Position numbers and translations under genes: made by a program
Shown: positions 1-8,577 of the stretch, piece by piece
How the letters are laid out: each line of letters opens with the position of its first letter
Numbering within the stretch: the stretch's first letter is position 1
DNA from: Paraburkholderia sp. BCC1885
GTDB lineage: Bacteria; Pseudomonadota; Gammaproteobacteria; Burkholderiales; Burkholderiaceae
DNA length: 64,000 nucleotides
Direction: 5' to 3'
NCBI RefSeq assembly: GCF_900996235.1
Contig: NZ_CAAJGM010000166.1
Coordinates: 1-64,000, forward strand
Notes under the pieces: generated by a model
The model's input: the letters and a program-made list of their open reading frames with translations, nothing else
What the model was told of the DNA's origin: nothing
The model's database searches: none

Positions 1-66
1 TCGACTTGCATGTGTAAGGCATGCCGCCAGCGTTCAATCTGAGCCAGGATCAAACTCTTCAGTTCA
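1..66 (-). rRNA. rrs: 16S ribosomal RNA, 5' end only
   Basis: Read on the minus strand, this is the first 66 or so bases of a 16S rRNA gene. It contains the universal 5' primer site (AGAGTTTGATCCTGGCTCAG) followed by the helix reading ATTGAACGCTGGCGGCATGC. The gene runs leftward out of the window. The exact mature 5' end is taken from the usual TGAACTGAAGAG start of Burkholderia-type 16S and could be off by a few bases. Confidence 0.97.
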
Positions 67-360
67 ATTCCTGTTACTGTTTTCTATTCTTCCGAATAGG
101 TCGCTCACTCAACGTACTGACGAATGATTCTTCCATCTCTCGACAGAAAAACCTTCCTTTCATTACTGTGTGAGACTTGATACTTTCGCTTGTGCAGCAG
201 GCCCCGAAGAGCCCGCCGCCGCGTCGCGCATCAAGCGCCCACACTTATCGGCTGTTAATTTTTAAAGATCGATTACGCATCCACCACCAAAACCGCACCA
301 GGTTACCAACCTCACCACCCGGCACCGCTTCGTTCTGCGTCGCTGCATCAGCAGCAGAGA
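67..360 (-). promoter_or_regulatory. rRNA operon leader with boxA antitermination site
   Basis: This untranslated leader of about 290 nt lies between the rrn promoter and 16S. Near 251-271 the minus strand reads GATCTTTAAAAATTAACAG, which matches the boxA-type antitermination element (CTTTAA core) that recruits Nus factors in rrn leaders. The rest should hold the 5' arm of the RNase III processing stem. No credible protein is encoded here. Confidence 0.75.
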
Positions 361-366
361 AACGAG

Positions 367-411
367 ATTATGAAGAACTTTCGCTACGTCGTCAACAGGT
401 TTTTTATCACT
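367..411 (-). promoter_or_regulatory. rrn operon sigma-70 promoter
   Basis: On the minus strand a -35 TTGACG (390-395) and a -10 CATAAT (367-372) are separated by exactly 17 bases. An A-rich stretch (TGATAAAAAACC, about 400-411) sits just upstream of the -35 like an UP element. Placement ahead of a boxA leader and 16S makes this the main rRNA promoter. Confidence 0.85.
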
Positions 412-546
412 GCCTGAGCCTGCCCACCCCGCCGAAAGCCTTGCCACTGCTGGCTCTCCCGTTCCTCGCGCCCCGTCATCCGGAACGCGAAAGAACGAGA
501 TTCTAGCGAGCCCAACCGGGGCGCGCAAGCGTTATCGGGATTTATT

Positions 547-1662
547 TCAAGGCGCCTTTTGAACCGGCCGCGTTTCGTCAATCGGTACAGGTTCGGACTT
601 CGGCGCCAAGGCCGCTGCAGTCGAAGAACCAATCGTCCAGTCATGCAAAACGGTGTACGCGACCGCCAGCAGCGTGGGTCCAATAAACACGCCTAGAAAG
701 CCGAACGCAAATGCCCCGCCGAGAATGCCCAGCATGACGAGGATCAATGGCATGTCGCTACTCTTGCCAATCAGGATCGGCTTGATGACGTTATCTGACA
801 TCCCCACTGCGACCACGCCCCAGATGACCAGAAAAATCGCCCATCCGGTCGCGCCGCCGTGGTAAAGCCAGATTGCGGCGGGCAGCCAGACAATCACCGG
901 ACCACCCGGGATGACGGATAGAAAGAAGGTCGCCAATCCAAGCAACGCAGGCGCCGGCACCCCGGCGATCCAGCAGCCAAAGCCCGCCAGAACGCCTTGC
1001 ACGAGCGCCGTCCCGAGAATGCCGTAGACCACGCCGCGAATCGTGCTGCCCGCGAGTGCCAGCAGATAATCGGCACGTTCACCGGCGACGCGGCGCATCC
1101 CCGCATTCAACCAGGCCGCCGCACCCTCGCCGCCCGTATAGAAAAAGAACGCCAGCACGATACTCAGCGCGAGCAGTCCCAAACCATGCGTCACCGCAAT
1201 GGCGGCGGTCAGAATCCATCTGCCGGCCGGCGCCGCGAGCGTTCTCATCTGCGCGATCAGCTCCGAATTGCCGCTGGTCAAATGCTCCCAGAACGCCTCA
1301 ATATTGGGACCCACCAGCGGGATGCGCACAACCCAGGGCGGCAGATCAGGCAAGCCATCTTCAAAAAGCCTTTGCACGAGCGCGACAATTTCGTGCACAT
1401 GCGCGCCGAATGCAAATCCGGCATACACAAACGGCCCCAGCACCACAATCAAAATAATCAGGACGATTAACAACGCCGCGAGCTTGCGACGACCGCCCAC
1501 CACAACAGTCAGCCTGCGATACAGGCCCCACGAGCTATAGCTGAGAATGGCGCCCCACAGCAACGCCGTCGTGAACGGCGCCAGCACCAGCAACGAACCG
1601 CCTACCAGCACGATCAATGCAAATACGGCGGCGAGCCGTTCGATCAATTGGTCCGATTTCAT
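547..1662 (-). CDS. AI-2E family transporter (PerM-like permease)
   Basis: A 371-residue polytopic membrane protein of the AI-2E/PerM/UPF0118 family. Hydrophobic segments run through residues 10-45, 65-85, 150-180 and 205-345. A short hydrophilic C-tail (about 345-371) is rich in Pro and Glu. The family is widespread and includes TqsA-like autoinducer-2 exporters and Na+/H+ antiporters, so the substrate here cannot be named. The ATG has a good upstream GAGGGGG. It reads leftward toward the rRNA operon but is a separate unit upstream of the rrn promoter. Confidence 0.85.
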   Translation of the reverse strand: MKSDQLIERLAAVFALIVLVGGSLLVLAPFTTALLWGAILSYSSWGLYRRLTVVVGGRRKLAALLIVLIILIVVLGPFVYAGFAFGAHVHEIVALVQRLFEDGLPDLPPWVVRIPLVGPNIEAFWEHLTSGNSELIAQMRTLAAPAGRWILTAAIAVTHGLGLLALSIVLAFFFYTGGEGAAAWLNAGMRRVAGERADYLLALAGSTIRGVVYGILGTALVQGVLAGFGCWIAGVPAPALLGLATFFLSVIPGGPVIVWLPAAIWLYHGGATGWAIFLVIWGVVAVGMSDNVIKPILIGKSSDMPLILVMLGILGGAFAFGFLGVFIGPTLLAVAYTVLHDWTIGSSTAAALAPKSEPVPIDETRPVQKAP

Positions 1663-1844
1663 TATGAATCCCCCTCGTTGTGTCAGACCACGGCGACGCT
1701 ACGGCAAACGCCCGTCGGCACGGCGCTCCTTTCACCCGCCCACGCGCTTGCGCGCAGCCTTATTCACCCGCCATTACGCGTAAATGATAGGACGCCGCAG
1801 AAAAGACTAGAATATACGGTTCTGTGCACCCCACCCTTGGATTT

Positions 1845-3059
1845 ATGCGCTCGCGAATCGCCAAACGTCTCCCTCCCGATGCCGACAAGCTCGTCGGTCT
1901 CTCGCTCGCGCTATTCGCGTCGGGCAGCCGCACCGAAGACCGCTTCTGGGAAGCGAAGCTCGACGCGCTGCTGACCAAGATCGTTCGCAACGCCAACCAG
2001 ACCACACTGGATGCCGCGCTCGACCATCTTCAGCAGAATCATCCAGACGCCTACGGTGCGCTCGCCGACATGGCGGAAACGCATAGCGAGTCGTTCACCG
2101 TCGAGCACGAAGGTGTGCCGCATGAAGCCTTGCTGATCGCCGCGCCCGTGCTCGCCTGGACACGCTACGCAATCCCCTCGGGCCCGCTCAAGAACGACGC
2201 GGCCGACGCACTGCGCGCCCATCTGCAGGCCCACGTGCTCGCGGCCGGCACCCGGGTGGCAATGGCGCCGTTCCTGTACAGCATCGACCAGTTGCCGCGC
2301 CATCACGTCGAAACATGGCGTATCGCGCAACAGCTGACGCAGGCAGCGCTCGGCGGCGGCGCGGCGAAAATCAACTTCGGCGAACTGCCGGAAACCTCGC
2401 CGATTCTGGCCGATCCGCGCTTCCTGCTGGCCGTGGTCGCCGCGCCCGTCGGCGCGCCGGTGTTTCGCTGGCAGGAAGAGGAGCATGGCAACCGCATCGA
2501 ACGCGGCCAGTGCCTCGAACAGTGGGCCACGCAAGGCGGCGCCAATCTGTCGCTGGCGTTGCCCGGCTGCGAATTCGAATGCCTGTTGCCGGACGCCTAC
2601 TACTCGGCTTGCCGCGACGCCGACGAGCGCGTGCGCCCGCACACCGTCCGTACCGCCGTGCGCTATCTGTTCGACACCATCAGCGCGGCGCCGGGCGATC
2701 TGCGCGCCGTGGTCGCGGGCTTTGGCGAGCGCCGGATCGACGAATATCGCGTCGGGTTCACCCGCCGCGGCAGTAACGAAGTGATCTACGGCGTCGTCTG
2801 GCCGTTATACGGCCGCGAAAACGGCGAATCGGGCATCGACGAAGAGCCGCAGGAAGCATCCACCTCCGACGGCCCGCTCGAAGAAATCGTCGCGCTGCTG
2901 AAGGAAACCGGCATCACGGACATCCGTCGTCATGCGGGCCGCTTCGAGCCTGAATATTGCGATGACTGCGGCGTGCCGCTTTACGCTGATCCACTCGGTG
3001 AAATTGTGCATGCCGAAATGCCGGAAGACGCCGAACCCGCGCAACCGCATTTCCATTGA
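1845..3059 (+). CDS. DUF2863-like protein of unknown function
   Basis: A soluble protein of about 404 residues that I associate, from overall pattern, with the betaproteobacterial DUF2863 family. No enzyme motif is visible. The C-terminus carries a CDDC pair (YCDDCGVP) followed by a His/Glu-rich end (PAQPHFH), which could bind a metal. The ATG at 1845 is chosen. A GTG at 1824 in the same frame would add seven residues, and neither has a strong ribosome site. It stands alone and ends ahead of two stable hairpins. The family name is from memory; the function is unknown. Confidence 0.75.
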   Translation: MRSRIAKRLPPDADKLVGLSLALFASGSRTEDRFWEAKLDALLTKIVRNANQTTLDAALDHLQQNHPDAYGALADMAETHSESFTVEHEGVPHEALLIAAPVLAWTRYAIPSGPLKNDAADALRAHLQAHVLAAGTRVAMAPFLYSIDQLPRHHVETWRIAQQLTQAALGGGAAKINFGELPETSPILADPRFLLAVVAAPVGAPVFRWQEEEHGNRIERGQCLEQWATQGGANLSLALPGCEFECLLPDAYYSACRDADERVRPHTVRTAVRYLFDTISAAPGDLRAVVAGFGERRIDEYRVGFTRRGSNEVIYGVVWPLYGRENGESGIDEEPQEASTSDGPLEEIVALLKETGITDIRRHAGRFEPEYCDDCGVPLYADPLGEIVHAEMPEDAEPAQPHFH

Positions 3060-3065
3060 GGCCGA

Positions 3066-3108
3066 CGCTGCAGTCCGCCGCCGGCCCCGCCGGCAGCGGA
3101 CTGCAGCG
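3066..3108. repeat. Strong inverted repeat downstream of the DUF2863-like gene
   Basis: Perfect 13-bp arms, CGCTGCAGTCCGC at 3066-3078 and its complement at 3096-3108, enclose a GC-rich 17-base loop that can itself fold (CCGGC/GCCGG). It has no T-tract, so it is more likely an mRNA-stabilising or REP-like hairpin than a terminator. It sits only 6 bases after the stop codon and 19 bases before a proper terminator. Confidence 0.7.
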
Positions 3109-3127
3109 AGTTGACCCGCCAGAACTG

Positions 3128-3169
3128 AACGGCCCAATCGGCTCATGCTGACTGGGCCGTTTCCTTTTT
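3128..3169 (+). terminator. Rho-independent terminator
   Basis: Perfect 9-bp stem AACGGCCCA (3128-3136) and TGGGCCGTT (3153-3161), followed by TTCCTTTTT. It ends the transcript of the DUF2863-like gene. Confidence 0.85.
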
Positions 3170-3330
3170 GGGATAGCGAACCATGCCAGTTGTCCTATGC
3201 CTTCTGGCCAGGCCGTCAAGACGCCTGGAATTTGTCATCATTAGGCGGTGGCGCATCGCACTGCAACTGGCCCCCTTCGCCGCCGGCTAGCATCGCGCCA
3301 CTACTATTGATTGATCTGGAGGAGCAAGGC

Positions 3331-4191
3331 ATGCGTATCTCGGTACTCAACGCCGACGCGGAACGACGCGACGGACTCAAGGCGCTACTGCGGCAAATCG
3401 ACCGCCAGGCACGCTTTAACGAAGCACAGGACTGGCGCCAGGTGGACCGCGCCCTGCGTCGGCAACAACCCGATCTGCTTGTGATCGACTGGCAAGACTG
3501 GATGTCTCCGCTCGAAATTCGTCGGCTGCTGCTCGAACATCCCAGCCTGCGGATTGCCGTGCTGACCGACGATACCTCGCCCAAAGGCGTGCGCAATTTG
3601 ATGGACAAAGGCGCGCTCGGGGTGGTCCGGCGCGACACGGACCCGCGTTTGATCGTGCGGGCGCTCGAAATCGTGCTGCTCGGCGGTTATTACGTGCCGG
3701 CGGGCGCGCTGAAGCTCCCGCCAGCGCCGCAGCCTCCCGAACCCGCGCCCGATCAACAGCCGGATGCGGCAGCCAAGCCGCCGGCCCGCCGCACGCGCTT
3801 CGCAATTGATCTCTCGCCGCGCCAGGAGCAGATCATGCGCTGCGTGCACATGGGCAGCACCAACAAGATGATTGCCCGCACGCTTGGGATCAGCGAGGGC
3901 ACCGTCAAGATCCATCTGGCCAGCATCTTCCAGCAACTCGGCGCGCCCAACCGGGCGGCCGCCGTGGCGCTCTACAACGGCTGGCTGTCGGCCCAGCTCG
4001 AAGTGCTGCGCAGCGACCACGAGGCCGCGCCGCGACCGGTGATGGGCGAGCCCGGCGTCGTGCCGTTGCGCGCCCGCAACCCGTCATCCTTCAAGTATCC
4101 GTTGCCGGCTAACGACACCACCGAGGACTTGCCCATGGCAGCCGAAGCCACGGTTCCATACGGCGACCCAGGTTCCGAGGAGTCGAGCTGA
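3331..4191 (+). CDS. LuxR/NarL-family response regulator
   Basis: A 286-residue protein with an N-terminal receiver-like domain (about 1-125; acidic D9/E11, phospho-acceptor candidate D53 in VIDWQD), a Pro-rich linker (128-155) and a LuxR-type helix-turn-helix at about 160-215 (LSPRQEQIMR, then ISEGTVKIHL). A poorly conserved tail of some 60 residues follows. The usual receiver Lys after beta-5 appears replaced by Arg (GALGVVRRD), so phosphorylation may be altered. The ATG at 3331 has an ideal GGAGGAG upstream. An upstream in-frame extension has no such signal. No histidine kinase is adjacent, so it is an orphan regulator with unknown targets. Confidence 0.85.
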   Translation: MRISVLNADAERRDGLKALLRQIDRQARFNEAQDWRQVDRALRRQQPDLLVIDWQDWMSPLEIRRLLLEHPSLRIAVLTDDTSPKGVRNLMDKGALGVVRRDTDPRLIVRALEIVLLGGYYVPAGALKLPPAPQPPEPAPDQQPDAAAKPPARRTRFAIDLSPRQEQIMRCVHMGSTNKMIARTLGISEGTVKIHLASIFQQLGAPNRAAAVALYNGWLSAQLEVLRSDHEAAPRPVMGEPGVVPLRARNPSSFKYPLPANDTTEDLPMAAEATVPYGDPGSEESS

Positions 4192-4231
4192 GCGGCAAAA
4201 TCCGCCCAAAGCGCGCCCAAACCACGCCCGA

Positions 4232-4263
4232 AGCGCGCCGGCCTCTGCGCCGGCGCGCTGTTT
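4232..4263 (+). terminator. Rho-independent terminator
   Basis: Perfect 11-bp stem AGCGCGCCGGC (4232-4242) and GCCGGCGCGCT (4249-4259) with a 6-base loop, then a weak TGTTTG tail. It follows the response regulator gene. Confidence 0.7.
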
Positions 4264-4351
4264 GATCGCCCGCATGAAACCCGTTCGTATTCGTTCGCTC
4301 AGCGCAGCTGGCATGGATTCCGCTCACACCTTTTTCCGTCCAACGAGTAAT

Positions 4352-5035
4352 ATGAGACGTATGGGTTTCCTCTATACACCGCTTCCGCTATGGGTCGCTG
4401 TCGGTGGCTGGATCGCCACCGCGCTGCTGCTCGCGCTCGCGCTGTGGAAAAATCCTTTCAAACGGCTGCAGGACGCCACCCTCCAACATGTCTGGCTTGC
4501 CATCATCGTGGCCGTCGCGGTGCTGTGGGCCAGTAACGCGTGGCTCGATGACGGCACGGTCATGCATCTGCTCGGTGCAACCCTGGTGGTCACGCTCTTC
4601 GACTGGGCACTAGCGCTCGTCGCCATGGCGGCGGTCACCGGGCTCGCGGCGGTCGTCTTCGATGCGCCGTGGCAAGGCATCGCGCTTACCTTCGTCATTT
4701 ACGGCGCATTGCCGGTCGGCATCTCGGCATTGTTGCAGCGCGCGTGCGTTGCGTGGTTGCCGCGCAACCTGTTCATGTTCATCTTCGGCCAAGGCTTCGT
4801 CTCGCCCGCCATTGCGGTCGCGCTGACAGCCGGTGCAGCCGTCGGCACTCACGTCGCCATCGCCGGCGGCTCGTTGACCGTGGTGCCGGTAGGCTATGCG
4901 TTCAGCGTGTTTTTGCTGGCAACCGGCGAGGCCTGGTTCACCGGCATGTCCACAGCCTTGATCGCCGTCTACCGGCCGGCCTGGGTCACGACGTATGACG
5001 TACGTCGCTATCGGCTCGGCGGCCCGCGCATCTGA
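4352..5035 (+). CDS. Polytopic membrane protein, COG3235/CbiM-like
   Basis: About 227 residues with six or seven hydrophobic helices. It resembles the COG3235 group, annotated as energy-coupling-factor (CbiM-like) ABC transporter permeases. Its substrate is unknown, and no partner ATPase (CbiO) or CbiQ lies nearby. I chose the ATG at 4352; ATG 4361 (MGFLYTPLPLWV) is equally good, and starts further upstream (4262 TTG, 4274 ATG) would add a hydrophilic stretch unlike the family. I see no cobalamin riboswitch upstream. The gene stands alone between two terminator-flanked neighbours. Confidence 0.75.
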   Translation: MRRMGFLYTPLPLWVAVGGWIATALLLALALWKNPFKRLQDATLQHVWLAIIVAVAVLWASNAWLDDGTVMHLLGATLVVTLFDWALALVAMAAVTGLAAVVFDAPWQGIALTFVIYGALPVGISALLQRACVAWLPRNLFMFIFGQGFVSPAIAVALTAGAAVGTHVAIAGGSLTVVPVGYAFSVFLLATGEAWFTGMSTALIAVYRPAWVTTYDVRRYRLGGPRI

Positions 5036-5150
5036 AGCCGGGGCGAGACCCCGTACCACGACAAAGCAAAAAATTTGTGTCAGGATTGAACTCCTTCCTG
5101 CCGTCAGGCATCTTACGTGCCTGATGTCTCAATAGCGCTCACCGAACTTG

Positions 5151-5798
5151 ATGGATCGCACTAACGTACCGCGCCGATTGCTGCGGGTGGTCGGCCGGTT
5201 AGCAGCATGTGCAGCGAGTGTCTCGCTCATATGTACCGCTCCCGCATTCGCCGATCAGCTCGAACAGCACAACGAACTCGTCGATAAATTCGTCAATGAT
5301 ATGCACGCCGATCCCCTCGTGGCGGATTGCGCGGCGCATGGCAATTTTGTCGCCAGCACCTCCAGCGCTTTCGACCACGTCGAATTTCCACCCAGCTCTT
5401 TCGACAGCGCCCATGCCTCTGTCACGCCTTGGAACGATTCATTCGACGAAGGCAAACAGCGCGTCAAGGTCGACAACATCGTCACGGTGGAAGGCCTCGG
5501 CGTACACCAGAATGGCGACGGCGATCCGGCCGATCTGAAATTCCGCTGCGGCTATGTGGGTAACCAGATGCTCGCCTTTAGCTGGAACGACCCGGTGCCG
5601 CCGGCCAGACCGAGCGCCGCGAAGTCCTCGGGCAGTCATAAGGCCGGCAACGGTGGTAAAGGCGGCAAAGGCAAGCACCCGAGCAGCAACAAATCGTCGA
5701 CCAAGAAATCGTCCGGTAAGAGTTCGGCCAAAACCTCGTCGAGCAAGTCGAGCAGCAAATCGGCCGGCAAGAAGACCGCAACGAAGAAGCCGCACTGA
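5151..5798 (+). CDS. Exported protein with Lys/Ser-rich C-terminal tail (BspC-like?)
   Basis: A 215-residue protein with a clear signal peptide (Arg-rich start, hydrophobic core, cleavage after APAFA near residue 34) and a central domain of about 115 residues with two conserved-looking Cys. From about residue 158 there is a low-complexity tail of Lys, Ser and Gly (16 Lys in the last 58 residues by my count). The tail looks like a histone H1/AlgP-type DNA-binding tail, yet the signal peptide sends it out of the cytoplasm. The central part may belong to the BspC domain family of Burkholderia, but I am not certain. The function is unknown. The start is ATG 5151, with a TTG directly before it in frame. 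Confidence 0.75.
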   Translation: MDRTNVPRRLLRVVGRLAACAASVSLICTAPAFADQLEQHNELVDKFVNDMHADPLVADCAAHGNFVASTSSAFDHVEFPPSSFDSAHASVTPWNDSFDEGKQRVKVDNIVTVEGLGVHQNGDGDPADLKFRCGYVGNQMLAFSWNDPVPPARPSAAKSSGSHKAGNGGKGGKGKHPSSNKSSTKKSSGKSSAKTSSSKSSSKSAGKKTATKKPH

Positions 5799-5871
5799 CG
5801 CGCTCGCGCCGTGGCGCCTGTGCCTTAACCCGGCGGTTAGGGTTCCAGTCGCGGCATCCGTCCTGACTAAC

Positions 5872-5909
5872 AAAAAAAGCGGGGCCCGCACTCAATGCGC
5901 GGCCCCGCT
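5872..5909 (-). terminator. Terminator for the carboxypeptidase gene
   Basis: 9-bp stem AGCGGGGCC (5878-5886) and GGCCCCGCT (5901-5909). On the minus strand it is followed by seven T (A7 at 5872-5878), giving a textbook terminator for the leftward gene. On the plus strand the tail is GTTT, so it may also stop the exported-protein transcript. Confidence 0.85.
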
Positions 5910-5972
5910 GTTTCCCTACAACAAATCCCACCTAAAGACGGCAGCAAATGCCCCGCTGCTCGCCTAACCGCG

Positions 5973-7127
5973 TTACGCGAACCGCTCGACGTGCCATAGA
6001 ATCGCCTGCAGCATCGCCGCGCCCAGCGACGCGCTGCGCTCGCCGTTCCAGCCCACCCGTTCGTCCGGCAGATTCGCGTTGTCCTTGAACGGCATCTCCA
6101 GCGTGAGTGACAGGCAACCGAATTTGTTGCCGATGTATTTCGACGCCAGCTTCAGCGCATCTTCACGGTACTTGCTCGCCGCGTAGCCGTACTTGTCCTG
6201 GAAGTCCGGGCTCGCCTGTTTGAACGCTTCGATGAAGGCCTTCTGTTCTTCGCCCTGGCGCTCGGTGAAACCCGGCAGCATCTCCGAGCCCGCCACGAAC
6301 ACATAAGGCAGCGCCTCGTCGCCATGGACATCGAAGAACAGATCGCAACCGGTCGCGTGGATCGCGTCGCGCACCACCAACACCTCGGGGCTGCGCGCCG
6401 CGTCAGGCTCCATCCATTCACGGTTCAGGTTCGCGCCCGTCGCATTGGTGCGCAGGTTGCCGCGCACGCTGCCATCGGGATTCATATTGGGCACGATATA
6501 AAACACCGCGTGATCGTAGAGCTTGCGCGCCACCGGATCGCCCGCCCAGTCGCCCCAGCCGGCCAGACGCTTGACCATGCCTTCGACGAACCATTCCGCC
6601 ATGGTCTCACCAGGATGCTGGCGCGCAATGATCCAGATCTTCTTTTTCGGCGTATCGCCGGTTTGCGGGGTGCCGAGCGTGAGCAAGGACATCGGCCGGC
6701 CTTCGACGGTCTGGCCCAGTTCGGTCAGCGTCGCCTGTGGCATCTGCTGCACGGCGCCAAGAAATTCCGAGTGACGCTCTTCGCTGTACGGCTCGAAGTA
6801 CGCGTAATAGATACGGTCGAACTCGGGCGTATGGTCGATGGTCAGCACGCGGCCGTCGTAAGACGTCGGCACGCGAAACCAGTTGACACGGTCGTAGCTC
6901 GCCGCTGCCTGATAGTTGCGCCAGCCTTCGGCGAAGGCGCAGTCGGCGGCATTCTCGAAGGTCATCACGCAGCGTTCGCCCTGCGCGCCCGACAGGCGGA
7001 AATAGAACCATTGCGCAAAGTCCGCATGGCTGTCGCGCCGCACGCGCAGGCGGATATTGTCGGCCTGCTCGCAGGACAGGACTTCGATCGCGCCTGCGTC
7101 GAAGTTGCTCGAAACGGATAGTGTCAT
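5973..7127 (-). CDS. M14-family zinc carboxypeptidase (cytosolic carboxypeptidase type)
   Basis: A 384-residue enzyme with an N-terminal beta-rich M14_N-like domain (1-125) and an M14 metallopeptidase domain. Zinc ligands are visible as H171/E174 in RQHPGETM and H268 in FFDVHGDE. The substrate-binding Asn/Arg pair is in GANLNREW (about 233-236), and the likely catalytic Glu is E344 in SLTLEMPF. There is no signal peptide, so it is cytosolic. Eukaryotic relatives trim glutamates from tubulin; the bacterial substrate is not known. It starts 5 bases after the yaaA stop codon and is almost certainly cotranscribed with it. Confidence 0.9.
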   Translation of the reverse strand: MTLSVSSNFDAGAIEVLSCEQADNIRLRVRRDSHADFAQWFYFRLSGAQGERCVMTFENAADCAFAEGWRNYQAAASYDRVNWFRVPTSYDGRVLTIDHTPEFDRIYYAYFEPYSEERHSEFLGAVQQMPQATLTELGQTVEGRPMSLLTLGTPQTGDTPKKKIWIIARQHPGETMAEWFVEGMVKRLAGWGDWAGDPVARKLYDHAVFYIVPNMNPDGSVRGNLRTNATGANLNREWMEPDAARSPEVLVVRDAIHATGCDLFFDVHGDEALPYVFVAGSEMLPGFTERQGEEQKAFIEAFKQASPDFQDKYGYAASKYREDALKLASKYIGNKFGCLSLTLEMPFKDNANLPDERVGWNGERSASLGAAMLQAILWHVERFA

Positions 7128-7132
7128 GGTCT

Positions 7133-7915
7133 TTACTCGGCGATGCGGCGGCGAAACACGTAAGTCGAATCGTTCGACGCGTGGGCGTCGAACCCATACC
7201 CTTCGGCATCGAAGCCCTGCAACTGCTCCGGCGCGTCGAGGCGGTTTTCCACCGCATAGCGCGCCATCAGGCCGCGGGCGCGCTTCGCGTGGAAGCTGAT
7301 GATCTTGTAGCGGCCACCCTTAAAGTCCTCGAACACGGGCGTGATCACCGGCGCGTCGAGCAGTTTGGGCTTGACCGACTTGAAGTATTCCTCCGAGGCG
7401 CAATTGACCAGCACCTGCGCCGCGCCGGCGTTCTTCCTCAGTTGCGCGTTCAGCGCCTGGGTGATGCGCTCGCCCCAGAACGCGTACAGATCTTTGCCGC
7501 GCGCGTTGGCAAAGCGCGTCTTCATCTCGAGCCGGTACGGTTGCAGCAGATCGAGCGGGCGCAGCAGGCCATACAGCCCCGACAGCACACGCACGTGCTT
7601 TTGCGCGAAGTCCAGATCCGCCGACGACAAGGTCTTCGCGTCGAATCCCTCGTAGACGTCGCCATTGAAGGCCAGTACCGCCTGTTTGGCGTTTTGGGTG
7701 TCGAACTTCGGCGACCACTCGGCGTAGCGCTGGAAATTGAGTTGCGCGAGCGGGTCGGAAATGCTCATCAGCGTGCTGATCTGCTGCGGCGACAGACGGC
7801 GCAAGCCGCCGATCAACTCGGCGGCGTCATCGACAAAATCGGGGATCGTGTGCTTTTTGACGTGCGGAGGGGTTTCGTAGTCGAGCGATTTCGCCGGCGA
7901 CAGAACGATTATCAT
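7133..7915 (-). CDS. yaaA: Peroxide stress protein YaaA
   Basis: 260 residues, full length for the YaaA (UPF0246/DUF328) family, beginning [14 protein letters not shown]. The E. coli member lowers free iron during hydrogen peroxide stress and binds DNA. The ATG at 7915 is chosen because the family begins with MIIxLSPAK; an in-frame extension up to 7993 is not family-like and would run into the divergent PIN gene. It is the first gene of a two-gene unit with the M14 carboxypeptidase. A link between the two products is not established. Confidence 0.92.
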   Translation of the reverse strand: MIIVLSPAKSLDYETPPHVKKHTIPDFVDDAAELIGGLRRLSPQQISTLMSISDPLAQLNFQRYAEWSPKFDTQNAKQAVLAFNGDVYEGFDAKTLSSADLDFAQKHVRVLSGLYGLLRPLDLLQPYRLEMKTRFANARGKDLYAFWGERITQALNAQLRKNAGAAQVLVNCASEEYFKSVKPKLLDAPVITPVFEDFKGGRYKIISFHAKRARGLMARYAVENRLDAPEQLQGFDAEGYGFDAHASNDSTYVFRRRIAE

Positions 7916-7971
7916 AGAGGCTTGCAGGCACGCCGTGCCTGGCATTAATGACGAAAGCACGATTGTAACGA

Positions 7972-8499
7972 ATGCCCGCCTCCCCTGCCGCACGCGCCCT
8001 GCGCGTGGTCCTCGATTCGAACGTGTGGATCGACATTCTCGTCTTCGACGACCCGCACACGCGTCCGATCCTCGCCGCGCTCGAAAGCGGTGTGCTCGAA
8101 GCCTTGATCGACGCCCGCTGTCTCGCGGAACTGACCTACGTGCTCGATTACCCGCAGTTTGCGAAGCGCGCGGTCGACAAGACGGCGGCGCTCGCTTCCA
8201 TCGCCCGCCTCACGCAATTCGTCGAGCCACAACCAGAGCCTGCGCCGGCCTCAGCGGCCGAATCAACCTCCGCATCAGCCGAAGCCGCGCCCCGTCCTCT
8301 GCCGAAATGCAAAGACCGCGACGACCAGAAATTCCTCGAACTCGCATACACCGCGAAAGCCGACTGGCTGGTCTCGAAGGACCGCGCGGTGCTCAAACTC
8401 GCGCGCCGCATTGCCCGTGACTTCGGTTTCCAGATCGCCCAGCCGGCACCGTTCGTCGCCGCCTGCGCACTGCAGGCCGGGGAACCCGCGGCCGTCTGA
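7972..8499 (+). CDS. PIN-domain protein (COG1569, putative toxin-type nuclease)
   Basis: 175 residues with a PIN fold. The first catalytic Asp is D15 in VVLDSNVW, later acidic residues are in [10 protein letters not shown] and VSKDRAVL, and a Pro/Ala-rich low-complexity stretch of about 25 residues (about 84-105) interrupts the domain. COG1569 proteins are annotated as toxin components, but no antitoxin-like small gene is next to it. It is divergent from yaaA with a 56-bp gap. It could be a housekeeping ribonuclease rather than a toxin. Confidence 0.8.
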   Translation: MPASPAARALRVVLDSNVWIDILVFDDPHTRPILAALESGVLEALIDARCLAELTYVLDYPQFAKRAVDKTAALASIARLTQFVEPQPEPAPASAAESTSASAEAAPRPLPKCKDRDDQKFLELAYTAKADWLVSKDRAVLKLARRIARDFGFQIAQPAPFVAACALQAGEPAAV

Positions 8500-8523
8500 C
8501 GTACACACCGCGTCGCGATTCCC

Positions 8524-8529
8524 TACAAT
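8524..8529 (+). promoter_or_regulatory. Possible -10 element for the aminotransferase gene
   Basis: TACAAT lies 49 bases before the aminotransferase ATG. No good -35 is seen at 16-18 bases (nearest CGTACA), so this is tentative. Confidence 0.35.
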
Positions 8530-8577
8530 CGAACCTCATCCCGTCTTTCAGACCATCGTACAAGCACCGACAGCGCC

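Noticed and set aside
4192..4351. Possible cobalamin riboswitch before the CbiM-like gene
   Set aside because: I looked for a B12-box-like sequence and found none; the segment is explained by the preceding terminator and a short leader.
5039..5053. Hairpin CGGGG-CGAGA-CCCCG after the COG3235 gene
   Set aside because: Only 5 bp and no T-tract; not enough for a terminator call.
7972..8499. Toxin-antitoxin locus
   Set aside because: Only the PIN-type component is present; the divergent yaaA gene and the following aminotransferase are not antitoxins.
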